DNA of 64,000 nucleotides. Origin: Trichinella spiralis. Its lineage: Eukaryota > Nematoda > Enoplea > Trichinellida > Trichinellidae. The position numbers and the translations under genes are program-made. Positions 45,598 through 59,350 of this stretch are shown in pieces. Under the pieces are notes generated by a model. That model was not told the origin of the DNA. It made no database searches and saw only the letters and a list, made by a program, of their open reading frames with translations. Location of the stretch: NCBI GenBank assembly GCA_000181795.3, contig CM012953.1:12314102-12378101 (forward strand). The letters are read 5' to 3'. How positions within the stretch are numbered: the first letter of the stretch is position 1; the number at the start of each line of letters is the position of its first letter.

Positions 45598-46197
45598 ATG
45601 GCTGGTCGATTTATTTTTCTTTTACTTTTACTTACTTTCATTTTTAATGCAAATGCAATGAAAAGCTGCTTTCAGCCTGGATGGGTTCGTTATAATAATT
45701 ACTGTTACAGATTTATTTACGAACCAAAAAAATACGAAACTGCCAAATTAATCTGTGCATCACATGACTCCATACTGTTTGTACCACAGACAGATGAAGA
45801 TTGGGTACTTTGCCTTTTTTTATGCTTTTTAATTTTGCACATACTAATAAAAAATGTGCAATTATAGAGTAGTGTTACTGCTGATCTACCTTCTGGAACA
45901 TTTTTTTGGATTGGATTGCAGTATCAAAATGGGAAGTTAAAATGGCAAAATGAATCATCCTTCGATGTTGAAAAACTGTAAGTTAAAAGCTGACATAAAG
46001 TGATCAAACAATTTTATGCTAATTTACTTAGACCTTTCCTGGTGAAGTTGAAAAAATTCCAGAGAATTAAAGTTTACCGTCAAGAGTGTCTGTGCATGTT
46101 TGCAAGAAGCGGAAAGCCGAAGGTAATTTGGATTCCATGCATAATTCCAAGAGCATACATTTGTCAAAAAGATGCTCAACAAAGCAATGAACCTTAG
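45598..46197 (+). CDS. Secreted single-domain C-type lectin-like protein
   Basis: Three exons (45598-45804, 45868-45977, 46032-46197) sum to 160 codons plus a stop. A signal peptide (FIFLLLLLTFIFNANA) leads into one C-type lectin-like domain: CFQPGWVRYNNYCYRF, a helix with TAKLICASHDSIL, then FWIGLQYQNGKLKW (the WIGL motif), ECLCMF, and the closing WIPC..AYICQK. Cysteine spacing is that of a CTLD. The EPN/QPD and WND calcium and sugar ligands are not seen, and that region is replaced by a Lys-rich stretch (VKLKKFQRIKVYR), so classical calcium-dependent sugar binding is unlikely. It is the first of three secreted-protein genes in this stretch. Confidence 0.85.
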
Positions 46198-46671
46198 CCT
46201 TAGCAAAACTACTTTATTTCTTTTTTAACAACCCGTAGATCAGTTATCCCATTTATATTTACCAATATGCCTTTTTACTTTTTAAATAAATTAAAATATT
46301 GTTTTAAATTGAATTATAAAATATTACTTTCGATGCTTTTCAAAGCTTTTTATTCATTTATGGCATGAACAAACACTGTTGTTTATATTATTTATGCTAT
46401 TTTAATAAAAATAAAAGCAAATTCTTGTAATGTGATATTGTTCATGTGAAACATATTTTTGTGTATAGACAATGTTTGAAATATTTAAGAGTTCATAATT
46501 TAATTTAGATACGCAAAATTGTTCAAAATGATTTTCTCATGCAATCAGCATAACGTAGCATCATATATAGATGAACAAAATGCTAAATCATCATCTCTCA
46601 CAAAATATGAAATGGATTTTAATGTTTAAATATTTTTACTCTAAATTATTAACAAATAATATGCAATGCTT
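46198..46671. other. Intergenic between convergent lectin and PAN/TSP1 genes
   Basis: AT-rich 3' flanks. Nothing else is supported. Confidence 0.5.
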
Positions 46672-48278
46672 CTATTCATTGCTTACTGGAATAAAAATGG
46701 CAGAAATTTCTGGCTGGTCAACACTTGAGCATGATTCACATGGCTTGTAGATTGGTCTTGGAGGACAAGATTCTGATACAGGATCTGGGATGACAGATGT
46801 TGATTCAGTTTTTGTCAACGAAGATTCACTTTCACATTGACGAATTTCTTCTTTTTCACCAGGGCAACTGCCATACACAGAGCATTGCCTTGTTCTTGAC
46901 TGTTTTCCATCAGAATTGCATACACTCCATTTGGACCATTCACTCCAATCTATAACTTCATTTACAAACTGACAACTTATACCCCATGATATAATATATC
47001 TTCATCAGTATAAACAGATAAATATGATTATATGACGTGAAAACTTTTAAAATAAGCAAAGAAAAAATATTTTTTATCCAAAGAAATAATTACCGCCAGC
47101 ACAGTTGTTGGTAAAATAATCGACATCACCAGTATCAGCTTCAGCTGGTGAAGACAAGTCGGGTTTGCTTTCAATCGATTCAGAGTTCAAAATGCATTCA
47201 CTATCTGGATAATAATAAACAACTGATTTACAGTTATAACCAGCACCACGGCTCTTAGATGTAGCCAGACATTTAGAAAGACATGTCTCTACATCAATCT
47301 GTCGCAGAACATTCCTAGCATAGCCAATGAACTGCAACTGTGGGATGCGATTAAAGCTAACTAAACAATGCCCAAGAGCTAGAAAAAAACAATGTACACA
47401 CACAACAAAAGTGCTTTTATTGAAAAAATGAAATTATTTCTCAATTCAACTCACATTCTGTGCAAATTTTTTGATAAAAGTAATTTGCTTCTTCTTGTTC
47501 TAATTCAGCACCTCGACTTACACCAGCGTAAATTATTTCGCAAGTGTTGCCATCTGGGCGATAATTAAAAGAAATGCACTGGTCGTTTTTATAGCACATA
47601 TCAAGACATTCCACTACTGATTTAACTGAAAACAAATATCTATTATTATAATATATGTTAATGCAAAAAGTTTTGTAGTGAAATATGATTGCAAAATTTA
47701 TATTTTATTGCAGATAAATGTAGCGCCCCTTAATTTAGTTGATGGCTTGGTTTCTTACAATAGCAAGCATTTCGTAATATTTCTTTTAGCATTTTCACAT
47801 TTTCAAAATTATTTTAGCTTCTTTTAAAACACGAAATAATTTTATTGCTGAAACTGCTAAAATTCATTGATTCAAAATAGTTATTCACAAATATGTTATT
47901 ATAAACTGATTTTATCAATTGCTGCAACAAGCATACCATGTTCTTTTTCACTTCCTTCAGCTACCAGACGAAAATTTTTTGTTTTAGTGAATGCAAGTTT
48001 CTTTGATGAATCACACGAAACTAAAAATACTTGCATTTTAGAGTCAATAAAATACTAATAACAATAAAAGATAAATTTTGGAATCACTGAGACTCATAGT
48101 ATAATTGGCTGTAGTCTCTTAAAAAATTAACCACTAAATATAAAAGTTGTAATATTATAAAGATATCGTGCACAACAATTGTAAACTTACAACCAAATGT
48201 AACATCCGTGAGGTATATAAGGAAAATCAATGAAGAAGCAGTAAAATGGCAAAATTGTCTAAAATGCATGGACTTCAT
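46672..48278 (-). CDS. Secreted PAN-PAN-TSP1 extracellular protein
   Basis: Five exons on the minus strand (48191-48278, 47937-48020, 47455-47625, 47094-47378, 46672-46955), all phase 1, sum to 303 codons plus a stop. A signal peptide (HFTASSLIFLIYLTDVTFG) is followed by a first PAN/apple-like domain (CLDMCYKNDQCISFNYR, CEIIYAG). A second follows (CLSKCLATS, YNCKSVVYYYPDSEC, DYFTNNC). Then comes a TSP1 repeat (DWSEWSKWSVCNSDGKQS, RTRQC) with the W-x-x-W mannosylation pattern, and a Ser/Pro/Cys-rich tail. Uniform phase-1 introns are typical of shuffled extracellular modules. An alternative ATG at 48269 still gives a signal peptide. Ligands are unknown. Confidence 0.82.
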
Positions 48279-50371
48279 CCAGATGACAAAATAGCGTTTA
48301 AAAATATTAACCTGAAAATCAAATATTTCAGAATAATAAAACAAATTAAATATAAAATGCTTGTTCTCAAAATCAGAATTCCTCGAATTCCATTTCGCTC
48401 AAAAGTTAGAATTCTTCAGGCAATTTGAGTTGTACAGAGCAGTATAACCAGCTGCTGAGATGCAAAGAAAAGATAATGCTCATTATTTAAATTACCGTGA
48501 ATAGTGCAGCCAAATGAAATAGCCATTTTGAAACATCCTATAGAAATACATGATTTGGTTTCTAAATTCATTTTGATAATCTCCATAAGGAGGTAATTCT
48601 TCATAAAAAATGATTTTCATAAGAACATGAAATAAAAAATCTTTTTTGTCATACCAATTTGTCACCTACATGTAAGTTCTCGCTGTGTTCAACGTGAAAT
48701 ACCAGAAAATGGTGTCTTTCAATTAGAGCAGTAAATTAACCGGAATCAATAAAAATGTGCACATCTAATATCATGGGACTACTTCTTTTTTCTACTTAAA
48801 TATTTGTAATCCAAAATTTATGATAAGTGCAAAAACTGCAGATACTTCTTGTTTTGTATGACCGAACATGATTTTATTATACTTGTTTAAAATTAAGCAA
48901 TTAAAATATTAACCTAATCTTTTGATCTGTTAAAATTTGCGTATTTTATTATAAATTAATGATTCATTTCACTTTGCATGCAATGTAGTACTTGAACTGC
49001 AAATGGCGCAAATTAAAATGTTGAAATGAAAAATAAATTAACAATTAAATATTATACTAAAATGCAACATTAAAATTGAGTATAAAGTCTGTCACTGTGA
49101 AATAATTAATACTGTGAAAAATACTAGTTAATTAATGTTTGACATTATTTTTTCTTAAGGCTAAAAATTAAGAAAATAACAGCATGTACTAATTTACAAT
49201 TTTGACGAAAATGTTTTAATAGTTTCAATTTGAATTTTTGATATATATTGTCAATATCTTTGCTAACTGAATTTTAGTATTTTTATTAAAATTTTTAATT
49301 ATTTGCAAAATAAAAAACAGTGACAAATATTGATGAGCAAATTGAAAACTCAGAAGCATAAAACATTGACAAGCAACTTTACACTGAAATAGTTTCACAA
49401 AATTCACAAATAAGAGATAATATAAATTTCCAAAGTACATCTTTTCAGTGGTGATTGAAGATGGAACAATGAAGATTGGTGATGGTGATTGAAGATGAAT
49501 AATAATATTTACATTTATTTTTTATGCATTTTATAATAATTTTCTTTTACTTACGTGCAAATGACATAAAACATATTTATTGCAGCTAAAGTGCATGAAA
49601 ATTACATAATAATGATAAATTATTACCTGCTAAACTACAGCACGACGTAAAACTTACCAATGCGTATTACTATTAAAATAAATCGTTGTCATCATATAAA
49701 ATCGGAATGATATGATTATTGTATTCATGCAGTGTGAATGATAATTTAAAAAAATAAAAACAATTATCAATTATTAAAATAAAAGAATTAAAAAACATTA
49801 TTGAGAGGTTAAGCTTTTTACTCAACATTTTGTTATTATATTATGCTAATTGCTATTATACTTAGTAAAGGCAAAAAGTGTTACATACTGTCAAGTTCTT
49901 TATAATGATCATTTTGCAAGATAAATATTAAAGTAAGTTTTGCATATATTTTTTAAAGAGCTATTTACCAGGTTCGTTAGGTTTACCTTAAACTGTTATC
50001 TGAAAGCAGATATTTAAGAATAAATTATATAAAATTTTATTGCTGCAATTCGAATTTTCACTGGCTACAAGGTTTTTAAAAATAAACACTTTTTATTCTA
50101 TAAAGTCGATAAAATTGTGACCTACAAAAATTTAATTTTGCAATGAAAATGCAATAAGATAACATATTTACTAATGGAAGAAAAAATGCTTTGGATTTAT
50201 TTGTTTCATCTACATATCACAAATACAGTAAACAAAAGGATTTTTATTTTCTAATATAAATATTTAAATATTATCAGTTAGCATAGAAGAAAATAACATG
50301 AGCAACGTCTTCTTGGATAATAAAACAATATAATAATAATAATGACATCAACAATCAGTTTATGTAAAAGT
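48279..50371. other. AT-rich intergenic region
   Basis: 2.1 kb without a supported gene. A GTGATTGAAGATG repeat occurs twice near 49450-49496. The 3' end holds a TAATAATAATAATG run near 50332. Confidence 0.5.
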
Positions 50372-51870
50372 TCAAAATGTTTTTGGTATGTAATTTAGGC
50401 AGACGCTTGTTTCGTTGTTCATATTATACAACCAAGGTTGATTATATACAGATTGAACGCAGCGACGTCGATTTTGTTCATTTAGCCTAACATAACGTTC
50501 TGGATAGTAACCCGGTTGAAAATAAGGTATCATTCCACCATATTGGGCAGGTGCACAACTGCAAGGTTTCTCTTTCCATGTAGAAGACCAGTCGGGCTGG
50601 AAACTTAGAAAGTTGCTGAAATCACCAAATTTTTTTGGCATATTTTTGCAACTGAGCAGCTCTTCATCACCAGTCGGTACACCAAAATAATCACAAAACC
50701 ATTTAAATGCTTTAATTCGTCGACTTTCGCCTGGTCCTCCAGGTTCACTCTGATCTTCACCACTACATTCATTATTAATAATCAAACTAGTGGGTCCAAA
50801 AATTGGACCGAAATATCCCGCTTCTCGGTTTACTGGGCCAGATTCCCAATTGCCTGGAACAGTATCTTTGCAAACAGTAATAAATAAATTCCAAGTTAAA
50901 GCAAGTAAAGTTTACCCATAATGATGTCGTGCATAGCTGGCTTCGGTGGTTGTGGAGTCATGTAGAACCAAACTGAGCCAAGAATTGCCAATGGCGGATC
51001 CACTTTTGTCATCAATAAATTGGGATTTTTAAGTAAATCGACAATAATGTTTTGTGAATGAAGCCATTGCTGAAATTGGCCATAATTAAAATTGTACGAA
51101 AGTTGAATAGCTCCCCGGCCAAAGTAACATCCTTTGTAATAATTGCCTTCCTGCTCATTACTGCAGGGATAAAAATGATCAAGTTCAGCATTGGTGGAAC
51201 AATATCGACCAGCTGGATTGCATTTGTCGCCATCGGTAGGAGAATAGCCTGAACTATTGGGTGGCAAAAACGACGATCCAGGTCCACCTTCAAACCAGTT
51301 GTAAAAGCCACCTCGGTAAAAACAAGCATGAGCCTGTTCAACATCCATATTACTGTAGAGGCTGGCGTCATTTTCTCCAGTTTCTTGTATTGCATGCGCA
51401 AAAAATGCTGCTAAATCTCGACGATAATTTTCCCTAGCTGTAAATCCATTTGTTGGAGACTCGGTACCAAATTCTGGGAAATATCTAGCGGCAATAATGA
51501 AAGCTTTGTAATTATATGGAAAGCATTTGTTTGCACCCCAACCGAGATTGGCTTTTGGAAATAAATCATTGAAAATATCTTCGGTAAACCAAGATTCTAG
51601 CTTAGAAGGTGGACGACGATTTGGATCAAATGCATCCTTGCAAAATTTTGGGGGACCATTTCCTTGTTTCTTAACAGTTGGGCAATCAACATTGAGAACG
51701 CAATTATTCAAAACACATTTGTAATCAGGCTCACAAGGGCAACGGCTACTAAAACCATGGGCTAGAATGAAGAACTTTGTTTTTTTTAACAGCTTTATTT
51801 ATTTTCAATTTTCTTATTTACCTTTTATTATTAAAATGAAAAACAACAGGAAAGAAAAGCATAAAGCCAT
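50372..51870 (-). CDS. Glycoside hydrolase family 19 chitinase (plant/bacterial type fold), secreted
   Basis: Endochitinase of the inverting GH19 family. Three exons (51822-51870, 50916-51761, 50372-50853) sum to 458 codons plus a stop. The signal peptide is MALCFSFLLFFILII. A short Cys-rich head follows (SSRCPCEPDYKC, NNCVLNVDC). The catalytic region has LAAFFAHAIQETGEND, where Glu of QETG is the expected general acid. It continues with YFGRGAIQLSYNFNYG, SVWFYMTPQPPKPAMHDIIM and LIINNECSG, then a C-terminal Cys-rich part (KPCSCAP, RRRCVQ) longer than plant enzymes have. The first exon boundary also supports secretion. In a nematode it could act on cuticle-, eggshell- or host/fungal-derived chitin; which is unknown. 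It neighbours other secreted genes but shares no evident control. Confidence 0.9.
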
Positions 51871-54196
51871 CTCCCAGTGCGACTGTTTCATACAAATAGT
51901 CCAGGAATGAAAACTTTGCAAATGGCCTGAACAAACAGCCTGCCAGAAATATACTGCTCAACAAATAAAGCCGATGGCCTAGTTTTGTAGGCAAATTTGA
52001 TTCCCTTCAGAAAAGTAACTAAATTTGTTGGCTTACAGTTTGAATTGTTTATCATGAGAAAAAGTTTTAAACTGCATTTTTTCATTGCACTACCTTTTAA
52101 GCTCTAAAACTGTAAACCACTTTTATTCATAATATAAAATAATGAAAATTTTTAAAAAGTTATCTTATAATTTTAATTATTCTATTAAACCAGCATGATG
52201 TATCTTTGATCAGGCTTTATTGTCAGCAATGCGCATTTTGTTTTATAAAAAATGATTTTCAATTATAATTTGAGTTTTTGAAATGTTGATTGATTATAAA
52301 TAAAAAGATCTAAAGAGAAAACTAAATTATAAAAATATCACTGCCTTACGCATGAAATTGCATTGATTCGTCCATTAGAAGAATGGGAAAATTTTCCATC
52401 GATCAATATTTTAGTTCAAAAATTGTTTATTCTCAGTCAGTATAGTTGGTAGCATAATCGCCTATTCATAGCAGGACAGATCAACTTGATGTATTTTAAC
52501 TTTAACTGAAGCTGACCGATTAGCTGGAAAATCGAAAATTCTACCAACAAGACCATCTATATGTTAACTGATGCTTTTAGTGATCGAAAGAAATCAAAAC
52601 CACGGTTTGGGGCAAATTCTTCAACAGACCTTATTTAAAGCAGCCGCTTTTGCAATCAACGGAACTTTCAAACTTTTGAAATCACTGGATAATTTCTGAA
52701 ATATCTTTATAAATGTAGAAAAAGCTTAAGTGCATGTTTTTACAGTTTGTTACAAATTCCCATATTCACTAAATAGAACTTTAGCGATGTCTTAATTTCT
52801 GATTCAGAGTTTTAGTCAAATGTTTAATTGCAAAAGCATGTTCATCTTTTGAAAAGTAAATTTTATTTTAAAAAAATTTTATTTTCTGATTTCAAGCATA
52901 TTCATAATTCAAAATACATTTTCAGTTGTTTAAAATACATATTTTTACTTTCAGAGGCAATATTCATGTGAAATGTGTCATGTAAAGATTACTATTATTC
53001 TTTTTTATTTGTTGCAATTTTTATTATCAGAACTTATGAGACATGATGTTTTTCAATAACATTCTGATATATACAAGATAAACTAAAAGATCTTGAAGAT
53101 TTCAAAATTCTTTACTTGGCATTCTTATTATTTATAGGTCAATATTATAGTAATAAGTATTAAAGATTATTCATAATGTATGCTTTACTTTTCATAAATT
53201 AATTACTGTTGATGACTTCAAAGATTTTTTTTTATTTTCTTACACTTTCTAATTGTGATGCTGTCACTCAAAACAAAAATCATTTTTTAAAATTAAAATC
53301 AAAACTTGAAACATTAAAAAGTTACATTTTAAGCCTTTCATAAGTTAAATTTTTGCTTTTATATATAAAAAGATAACTAATAAACTGTTAAATAAACTTA
53401 TTTCAGTTTATATAGGATTTGTTTCGAATAAATGAAAAAGTTGAAATAATGTTCTGATGTAATATGTGATGAAAATCGATTCTGTTGCATTAAATTAGGG
53501 TTTTTGAATTGTTGTTCAATTGTGCAGATGCAATGAATTGAAAAAATACAAAAAATAAAAAAAACAGTCATTTAAAGTTATAGTTATTTTTGATCAAATT
53601 ATTGTAATTAAATCTATTGATAAAGATTGAATGGAATACTTATGAATATTATCGTTTATAAGTTACAGCAAATATTAAACTCAGTAATGCAAATCAGTAA
53701 AAGATATAATAAGCTTGAAAGGCTGTCAACTTTAATATAAAAATTTTGATAACATTTTCAATATAATTTTTACATTTCACTCATTTCTAATATCTGTCTA
53801 AAATACTGAACAGCTTAAAGTCTTTTTAAATATTGGGCTGTTTTTAATTTATCATTGTTAATATCTTTATTCAGTTGATGACAGTATAATTGTACCTGAG
53901 TTGCGCTATGTTTGGATACTGTACTTTACAATTTACTGTACAATGCAATTTAAATTTAAAGCATTAGTTAAAGTTGGTAGTGTCGGTTTGCGATGTATGA
54001 TCAGTTTTTTCATGTTTGTTTATACAAGCAGACTGAATTAACAACTTCAGTTAAGCATTCTTAGTAAATTTTTTTAGCATTATATTTGACCTGATTTGCG
54101 CGCGGTTCATGATTTACTTCAATAATGCTTTTCATTGATAAATTGGTTTTGCTAATTTTAGATTTGATTTCAAGTTAAGTGGACAAAAATTCTGCT
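51871..54196. other. AT-rich intergenic region
   Basis: 2.3 kb with many stops in every frame and no supported gene. It separates the divergent chitinase (minus) and PP2C (plus) genes, so both promoters lie within it. Confidence 0.5.
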
Positions 54197-57100
54197 ATGG
54201 GTGCAAGTTTGAGTGAGCCCGACACGAAACTGACTACAGCGAGTTGTGGAAATAGTTACCTCAAAGTTGGTTCTTCGTCTATGCAAGGATGGCGAATTCG
54301 TAAGTTTTGAAATTTATTTCCATTGTTGATGTTTTCCTTTTCCAGTGATATATTTTTGAAATATTTTCAGAAATGGAAGATGCTCACACTCATCTTCTGT
54401 CTTTACCTGAGGACGAGAAGGTGAGCTTTTTCGGAGTGTACGATGGTCATGGAGGTAATTTGATTAAAGTGTTTTTTTTAATTTACTGAACAATTTTTTT
54501 TTCTTTCAAGGTGCCTGCGCTTCTCGTTATGCATCTTGCCATTTGCACAAAGCAATTGCACAAACGAAAGCATTTGGTATAGTTGCCGCTTTGCGTTTTC
54601 AACTTTTTCTTGTCATATAGTTCAATTTTTATAGCCGAAGGAGATTTGGTCGAAGCGATAAAACAAGGCTTCCTGGACGTGGATAAAGACATGTTAGAAA
54701 GTAAATTTAAATTTTATTTTTTGGGATTAACATCTTCTTTATTGCCAAATGCTGTTCAGATGTTGGTTTGCATTTTGATGACGATACAATTTAAAAATTT
54801 GTTTGCAACTTTAAATGTTCACATTGTTTCACATGAATGTTTAAGTTTTTTTAAAGTTGGTATTGAAAAATGTTGAAATGAAAATGAAAAATTTTACTTT
54901 TTTAAAATAAATATAATTAATGATTTTTTATTTGTTTTTCAACTAGATCACGGAAATTTGGTTGGCGTAGCGGGTACTACTGCAGTGATAGTGATGCTGA
55001 AGGAGGATACACTGTTTTGCGTAAGTTAAATTTCCGTATCAGTTTGCCTATTTATAAATTCAAAAAATATATATATCATAATATTCCTTGAAACTTCAGC
55101 ATTTTTCTTGCAGCTTCATTACGCTAACTCATTGTTGTCATTGATTTATTGCTTTCATTGCTCTGCTGAGTAAACGGATGTGTTTACGGCACGCTTTATT
55201 CATAAATGTGGTAAACACATTTGTGACTGAGGAGGCAGAAGCGCGCTTTGAAGTAGTATAATTAAAATGTTGAGTTGAGCGCATATTGTCTACTGGCGTG
55301 TAATTCGGCAATGTTGAAGAACATTTCCAGTTCTCAGTTTGCATTCGACGTATTTGTTTTCATAATTGATTTATAATATTATGCTTAAAAGTTAAAAGTG
55401 GCGACTGAAATTATTGCTCTTGAAAAATTGGTCGATTTTCTTCTTTAATCACTGTTTGCCAAAGTTGTTTTTGAGATTTTGATCTTTGCTTTTTGTTTGC
55501 TAAGAATTTTGATGTTGTAAAATTAGATTTGTTTTGCTTTTATATCTTTTTCTCAGAACAGCAGTTTCCTGTTTGATGAGAAGCTGAAATTGTCAAAATT
55601 TTAAAATTGTGAAATTTCCATCAACTATGCCAATTATTTATTGAAAGTGTTAATTGTAATTATTAGTGAATGATAGCTTCGTTGGAAAAGGAAATGTGTT
55701 TAATTTAATTTAATTTTTCTTTTCAATTAAGGGAAATGTTGGAGATTCTCGAGCGGTGATCAGTGCCGGAGGTGTGGCCGAGCCGTTGAGTTTTGACCAC
55801 AAGCCGGTCAATGAGGGTGAAATTAAGCGAATTTTTTCTGCCGGCGGATGGGTGGAATTCAATCGTGTGAACGGCAATTTGGCCATGTCTCGGGCATTAG
55901 GCGATTTTATCTACAAAGCCTGTCACGAGAAATCGCCAAAAGAGCAGATTGTCACTGGTGCGTATTAATATTAGTTTTTTTTATTTTATCAATATATATT
56001 TATTTATTTATTTATGGATTATTCCTTCTGTTCAGCTTATCCCGATGTGGTGAGTCGCAGTTTGACCGATGCGGATGAATTTATTGTTCTTGCTTGCGAC
56101 GGTGTGTGGGATGTGATGACCAACCAGGAGGTGGTCGATTTTTGCCGTGAACGTATAGCTGCCGGTTTGGCACCAGAAAAAGTAGCTGTTTTAAACGATG
56201 CGAACAAAATGATGACTAATAATTCGATTATAATATCTGTTGCATATTTTTTTTTGTTTGAATGAACAGATTTGTGAAGAATTGCTTTTGCAATGCTTGG
56301 CTCCGGATTGTCAGATGGGCGGTCTCGGCTGTGACAACATGACGGTCATTTTGGTTTGCCTGTTGAGAGATAAGCCTTACGAAGAATTGATGAAAAAATG
56401 CATCCGAGATCGCCCACCGACGCCCGTCCGACGGACGGACGAGCTCAGCCAACAGTTTGTCACGCCTCCACTTTCCCCTGCCGACTCCCAACCCGTCCTA
56501 CCCTCTGGTTCATTTCCAGAGGCTATTGGGTCTCCAGTGGCCATTGAAAATGAAAACGAACAGGTAAAATGATAATAATAATGCTAATTGTTATCTAAAT
56601 TATTTGATTACATTGTGATTTTGGAAAAACTGCTTTATTTATAATAATAATAATAATAAAATTCAAATTCCAAATGATTTAAACATATTTGCATGCAAAT
56701 TAGCTTTTGCTGAACTGATGATGATTTGTTGCAAAGGTGCAGAAAAATCTATTTTCACATAATCAATCAGATTGTTTCGTTTTTGTTAATTGGTCAGTTA
56801 TGGGAATTTCTGATTTATTTATTGATGGCAAAAGAAGAAAATGCTGGCGTAAATGTAATTTTTCGGAAACTTTGCTTCATTTCTACACAACATCCAACTA
56901 TTATTTAGTGATTAATTATTGCTATTCGATGTTTATCAGGTGACTAATTAATTCGGTTCATTTATTTATTATGCTTTACTGGATTATCTGCTCATTTTCG
57001 TTTGCTGTTTTTGGACAGACAATAGCTTTTTTTTAAAAAACATATGTATGTAGATAATTATACATTGCATGATGTGATGTATTTATTGTGGAAAATAAAC

Positions 57101-57249
57101 GAGAAGAGTTGTTTCAGGAGAAAGTAGAGAAGAAGAATGAAATTGTGGATTGCGCAGTTGGTGATGTGAAGCAGTTGGAAGAATTGAAGCCGAAGGTGGT
57201 CGATTACAATGCCAACGAAAGTGAAGAAGCAGATGAAAAGGAGAAGTAG
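54197..57249 (+). CDS. PP2C-type serine/threonine phosphatase (PPM family)
   Basis: Mg/Mn-dependent protein phosphatase. Nine exons follow the ATG at 54197. The N-terminus [10 protein letters not shown] has the Gly2 expected for myristoylation, as in related PPM proteins. PP2C motifs in order are [27 protein letters not shown] (metal-binding Asp), [58 protein letters not shown] (metal-binding Asp) and GCDNMTVIL. All metal ligands are present. After the catalytic core come a Pro/Ser-rich linker ([25 protein letters not shown]) and, beyond a 0.55 kb intron, a last exon (57118-57249) with an acidic Glu/Lys-rich tail. Substrates are unknown. Confidence 0.92.
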
Positions 57250-57341
57250 AAATAATTGTTGGGCAAGGCATAAGCGACCAATGACAACAGTTCTCACCAC
57301 ATCCGTGGTGCTTCAATGCTTTGCATCAACTAGCCATCAGC

Positions 57342-57380
<39 letters not shown>

Positions 57381-57771
57381 ATAATTTGCCGTGTTCATTA
57401 TTATTCTATTTTTGTCATCATTTATTATGAATTATATATTTTTAATGCTCCCTTTTACACGACACAAAAGCTTTTTTATTTGTCGTGTCAAGAAATAAAT
57501 GAAGATATATTTATTTTAAAATAAATTCAAATGAATCAAAATTCATTTTTTCCACTTTTTTTCAGATCTGTTATTGACAATGATTGTTTTTAGAATGAAA
57601 TTTGCGGGAAAAAATGAAAAATAAAAATTCAACTTTTTCTTTTCTCGTCTCAATTGTCTATTTCCAATCAGTGATGACAATTTTATTGTCATTTTTCTGT
57701 TCAATTATTAATTACTTTTTAATTGTTAATATTCAACAACAACAACAAATACATTTTTTATGAATTTCCAG
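57250..57771. other. Intergenic with (TC)n microsatellite
   Basis: 3' flank of the PP2C gene. A perfect (TC)n run lies at 57345-57376 and AATAAA signals near 57495 and 57520. A CAACAACAACAAC run lies at about 57734-57747. No gene is supported. Confidence 0.55.
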
Positions 57772-59350
57772 ATGACCAAAGATGTTTTGTATCATTTCGG
57801 TTTCAGTACAGACGAGGATGACTTGGTTGCACTGTTCAACAATGTGAAGGTGATTTTATTCAATTTCTTTTTTTTTCTATATTCAAATAAACAGAGAAAA
57901 ATGCATATACATAAATGAATTTTTGTTTTCAATATTTCATAATAATAATAATACTGTAGTTTGTTCTTTGCGGTGATTCCGCTGGAAGAATGTTGAAATT
58001 GGCCACCTATTTGTGCAAGCAGTTGAAAAATTCGAATGGTGACGAGCCAACAAATCTCACTCGTACCGATCGATACGTTTTGTACAAAGTTTCCAACTGC
58101 ATTTGCATCAGTGTATGCGCTCACTTTATTCAAATTTTTTTTCTCATTTCTTCATTTATATCGAGCGTTGTTCAGCTTTTGAATTATTAAATTTTACTAG
58201 TAGTTCAGAATTTTTCTACAAAATGATATTCTTTGCTTTTTATAATCATTCAGTCGAAATATGGTCAAAGTGGAATAGATATGCAAGTTTAATTTATTCT
58301 GATTATCAAATTGCACAGCATGGAATTGGCTTCGGTTCAATTAGCATGAATTGAGATTGCAAAGCTTTAACGCCACGCGAAAGTTTCTGATCTTCGAGTT
58401 GGTACCTCAGGAGGGATAGGTGAGTTCTTTGTGTTGATATTTCATACGTTGATGATTAATTAAAATTGAATTTAATACAGGAATATCGGCAGGTACAGTG
58501 AATGGTTTGTTAAAGCCAGTTTATGAGTTTGTTAGTTTCTAAATTATTTCTGTATTATTATGAAATTTTCACCTATTGAAACAATTTATACAAAATATCT
58601 ATTATATATATGCCGACATTTGCAGAATAGAATAGAATTCTACATGATAATGCGATAGATAATAATTGATTTCTTTTTTTCTTTTTCTATTATAATAATA
58701 AGTCATGATGATCATTTATCATGTTTGAATTTTTATTCATGTATTCACTTTTAACTGGGTTTGTGCTGGTCAGCGTTTTGAATTTCCAACAGAATTGGAT
58801 GACAACTTGGCTAAACAGTTGAATGGAATTTGTTCACAATTAAATTTTCCCTCAGTCATTGGTCGAACAATGAGATGCAATGATTTTTACGAAGGTAATT
58901 TGTACAAGTTTTTGTTGAATTAAAAAAAATGTATATTTATTTTATTTGCAAATTTTGGAAAATTATTGCATAAGTAATAATATTAATAAGGTCGAAATGC
59001 TGTTCTTAAAATTAGTTGAATACTTCATTGTTTACTTTTTAAATTCGATTTGCAAAAACAGTATAAATAATTTGAAAAATTTGTTCAAATTTAATGTATA
59101 AATTCCATAATTAGCATTATTTGCAATCAGTTTAAAAATTTGAAATTCACTTGCGAACAGATGAATAAAACAAATGATTCGTTTTTTTTTTCAGATTAAA
59201 TTTTAATGGAAAGGTTATGTTTATTCAGCCATGTTTGATTGAATTATATGAAGAGATTGTGTGTAAATTTGTTCATTTTTGTATATCAAAAGTGCAAATG
59301 AATACCGAAGTTTCGAGGGGATTGTTGAATGCGCTTGTTCAGATTGTTGT

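Noticed and set aside
51012-51401. A 129-residue minus-strand frame inside the chitinase gene
   Set aside because: It is a shifted-frame shadow of the GH19 coding exon, whose own frame contains the catalytic motifs.
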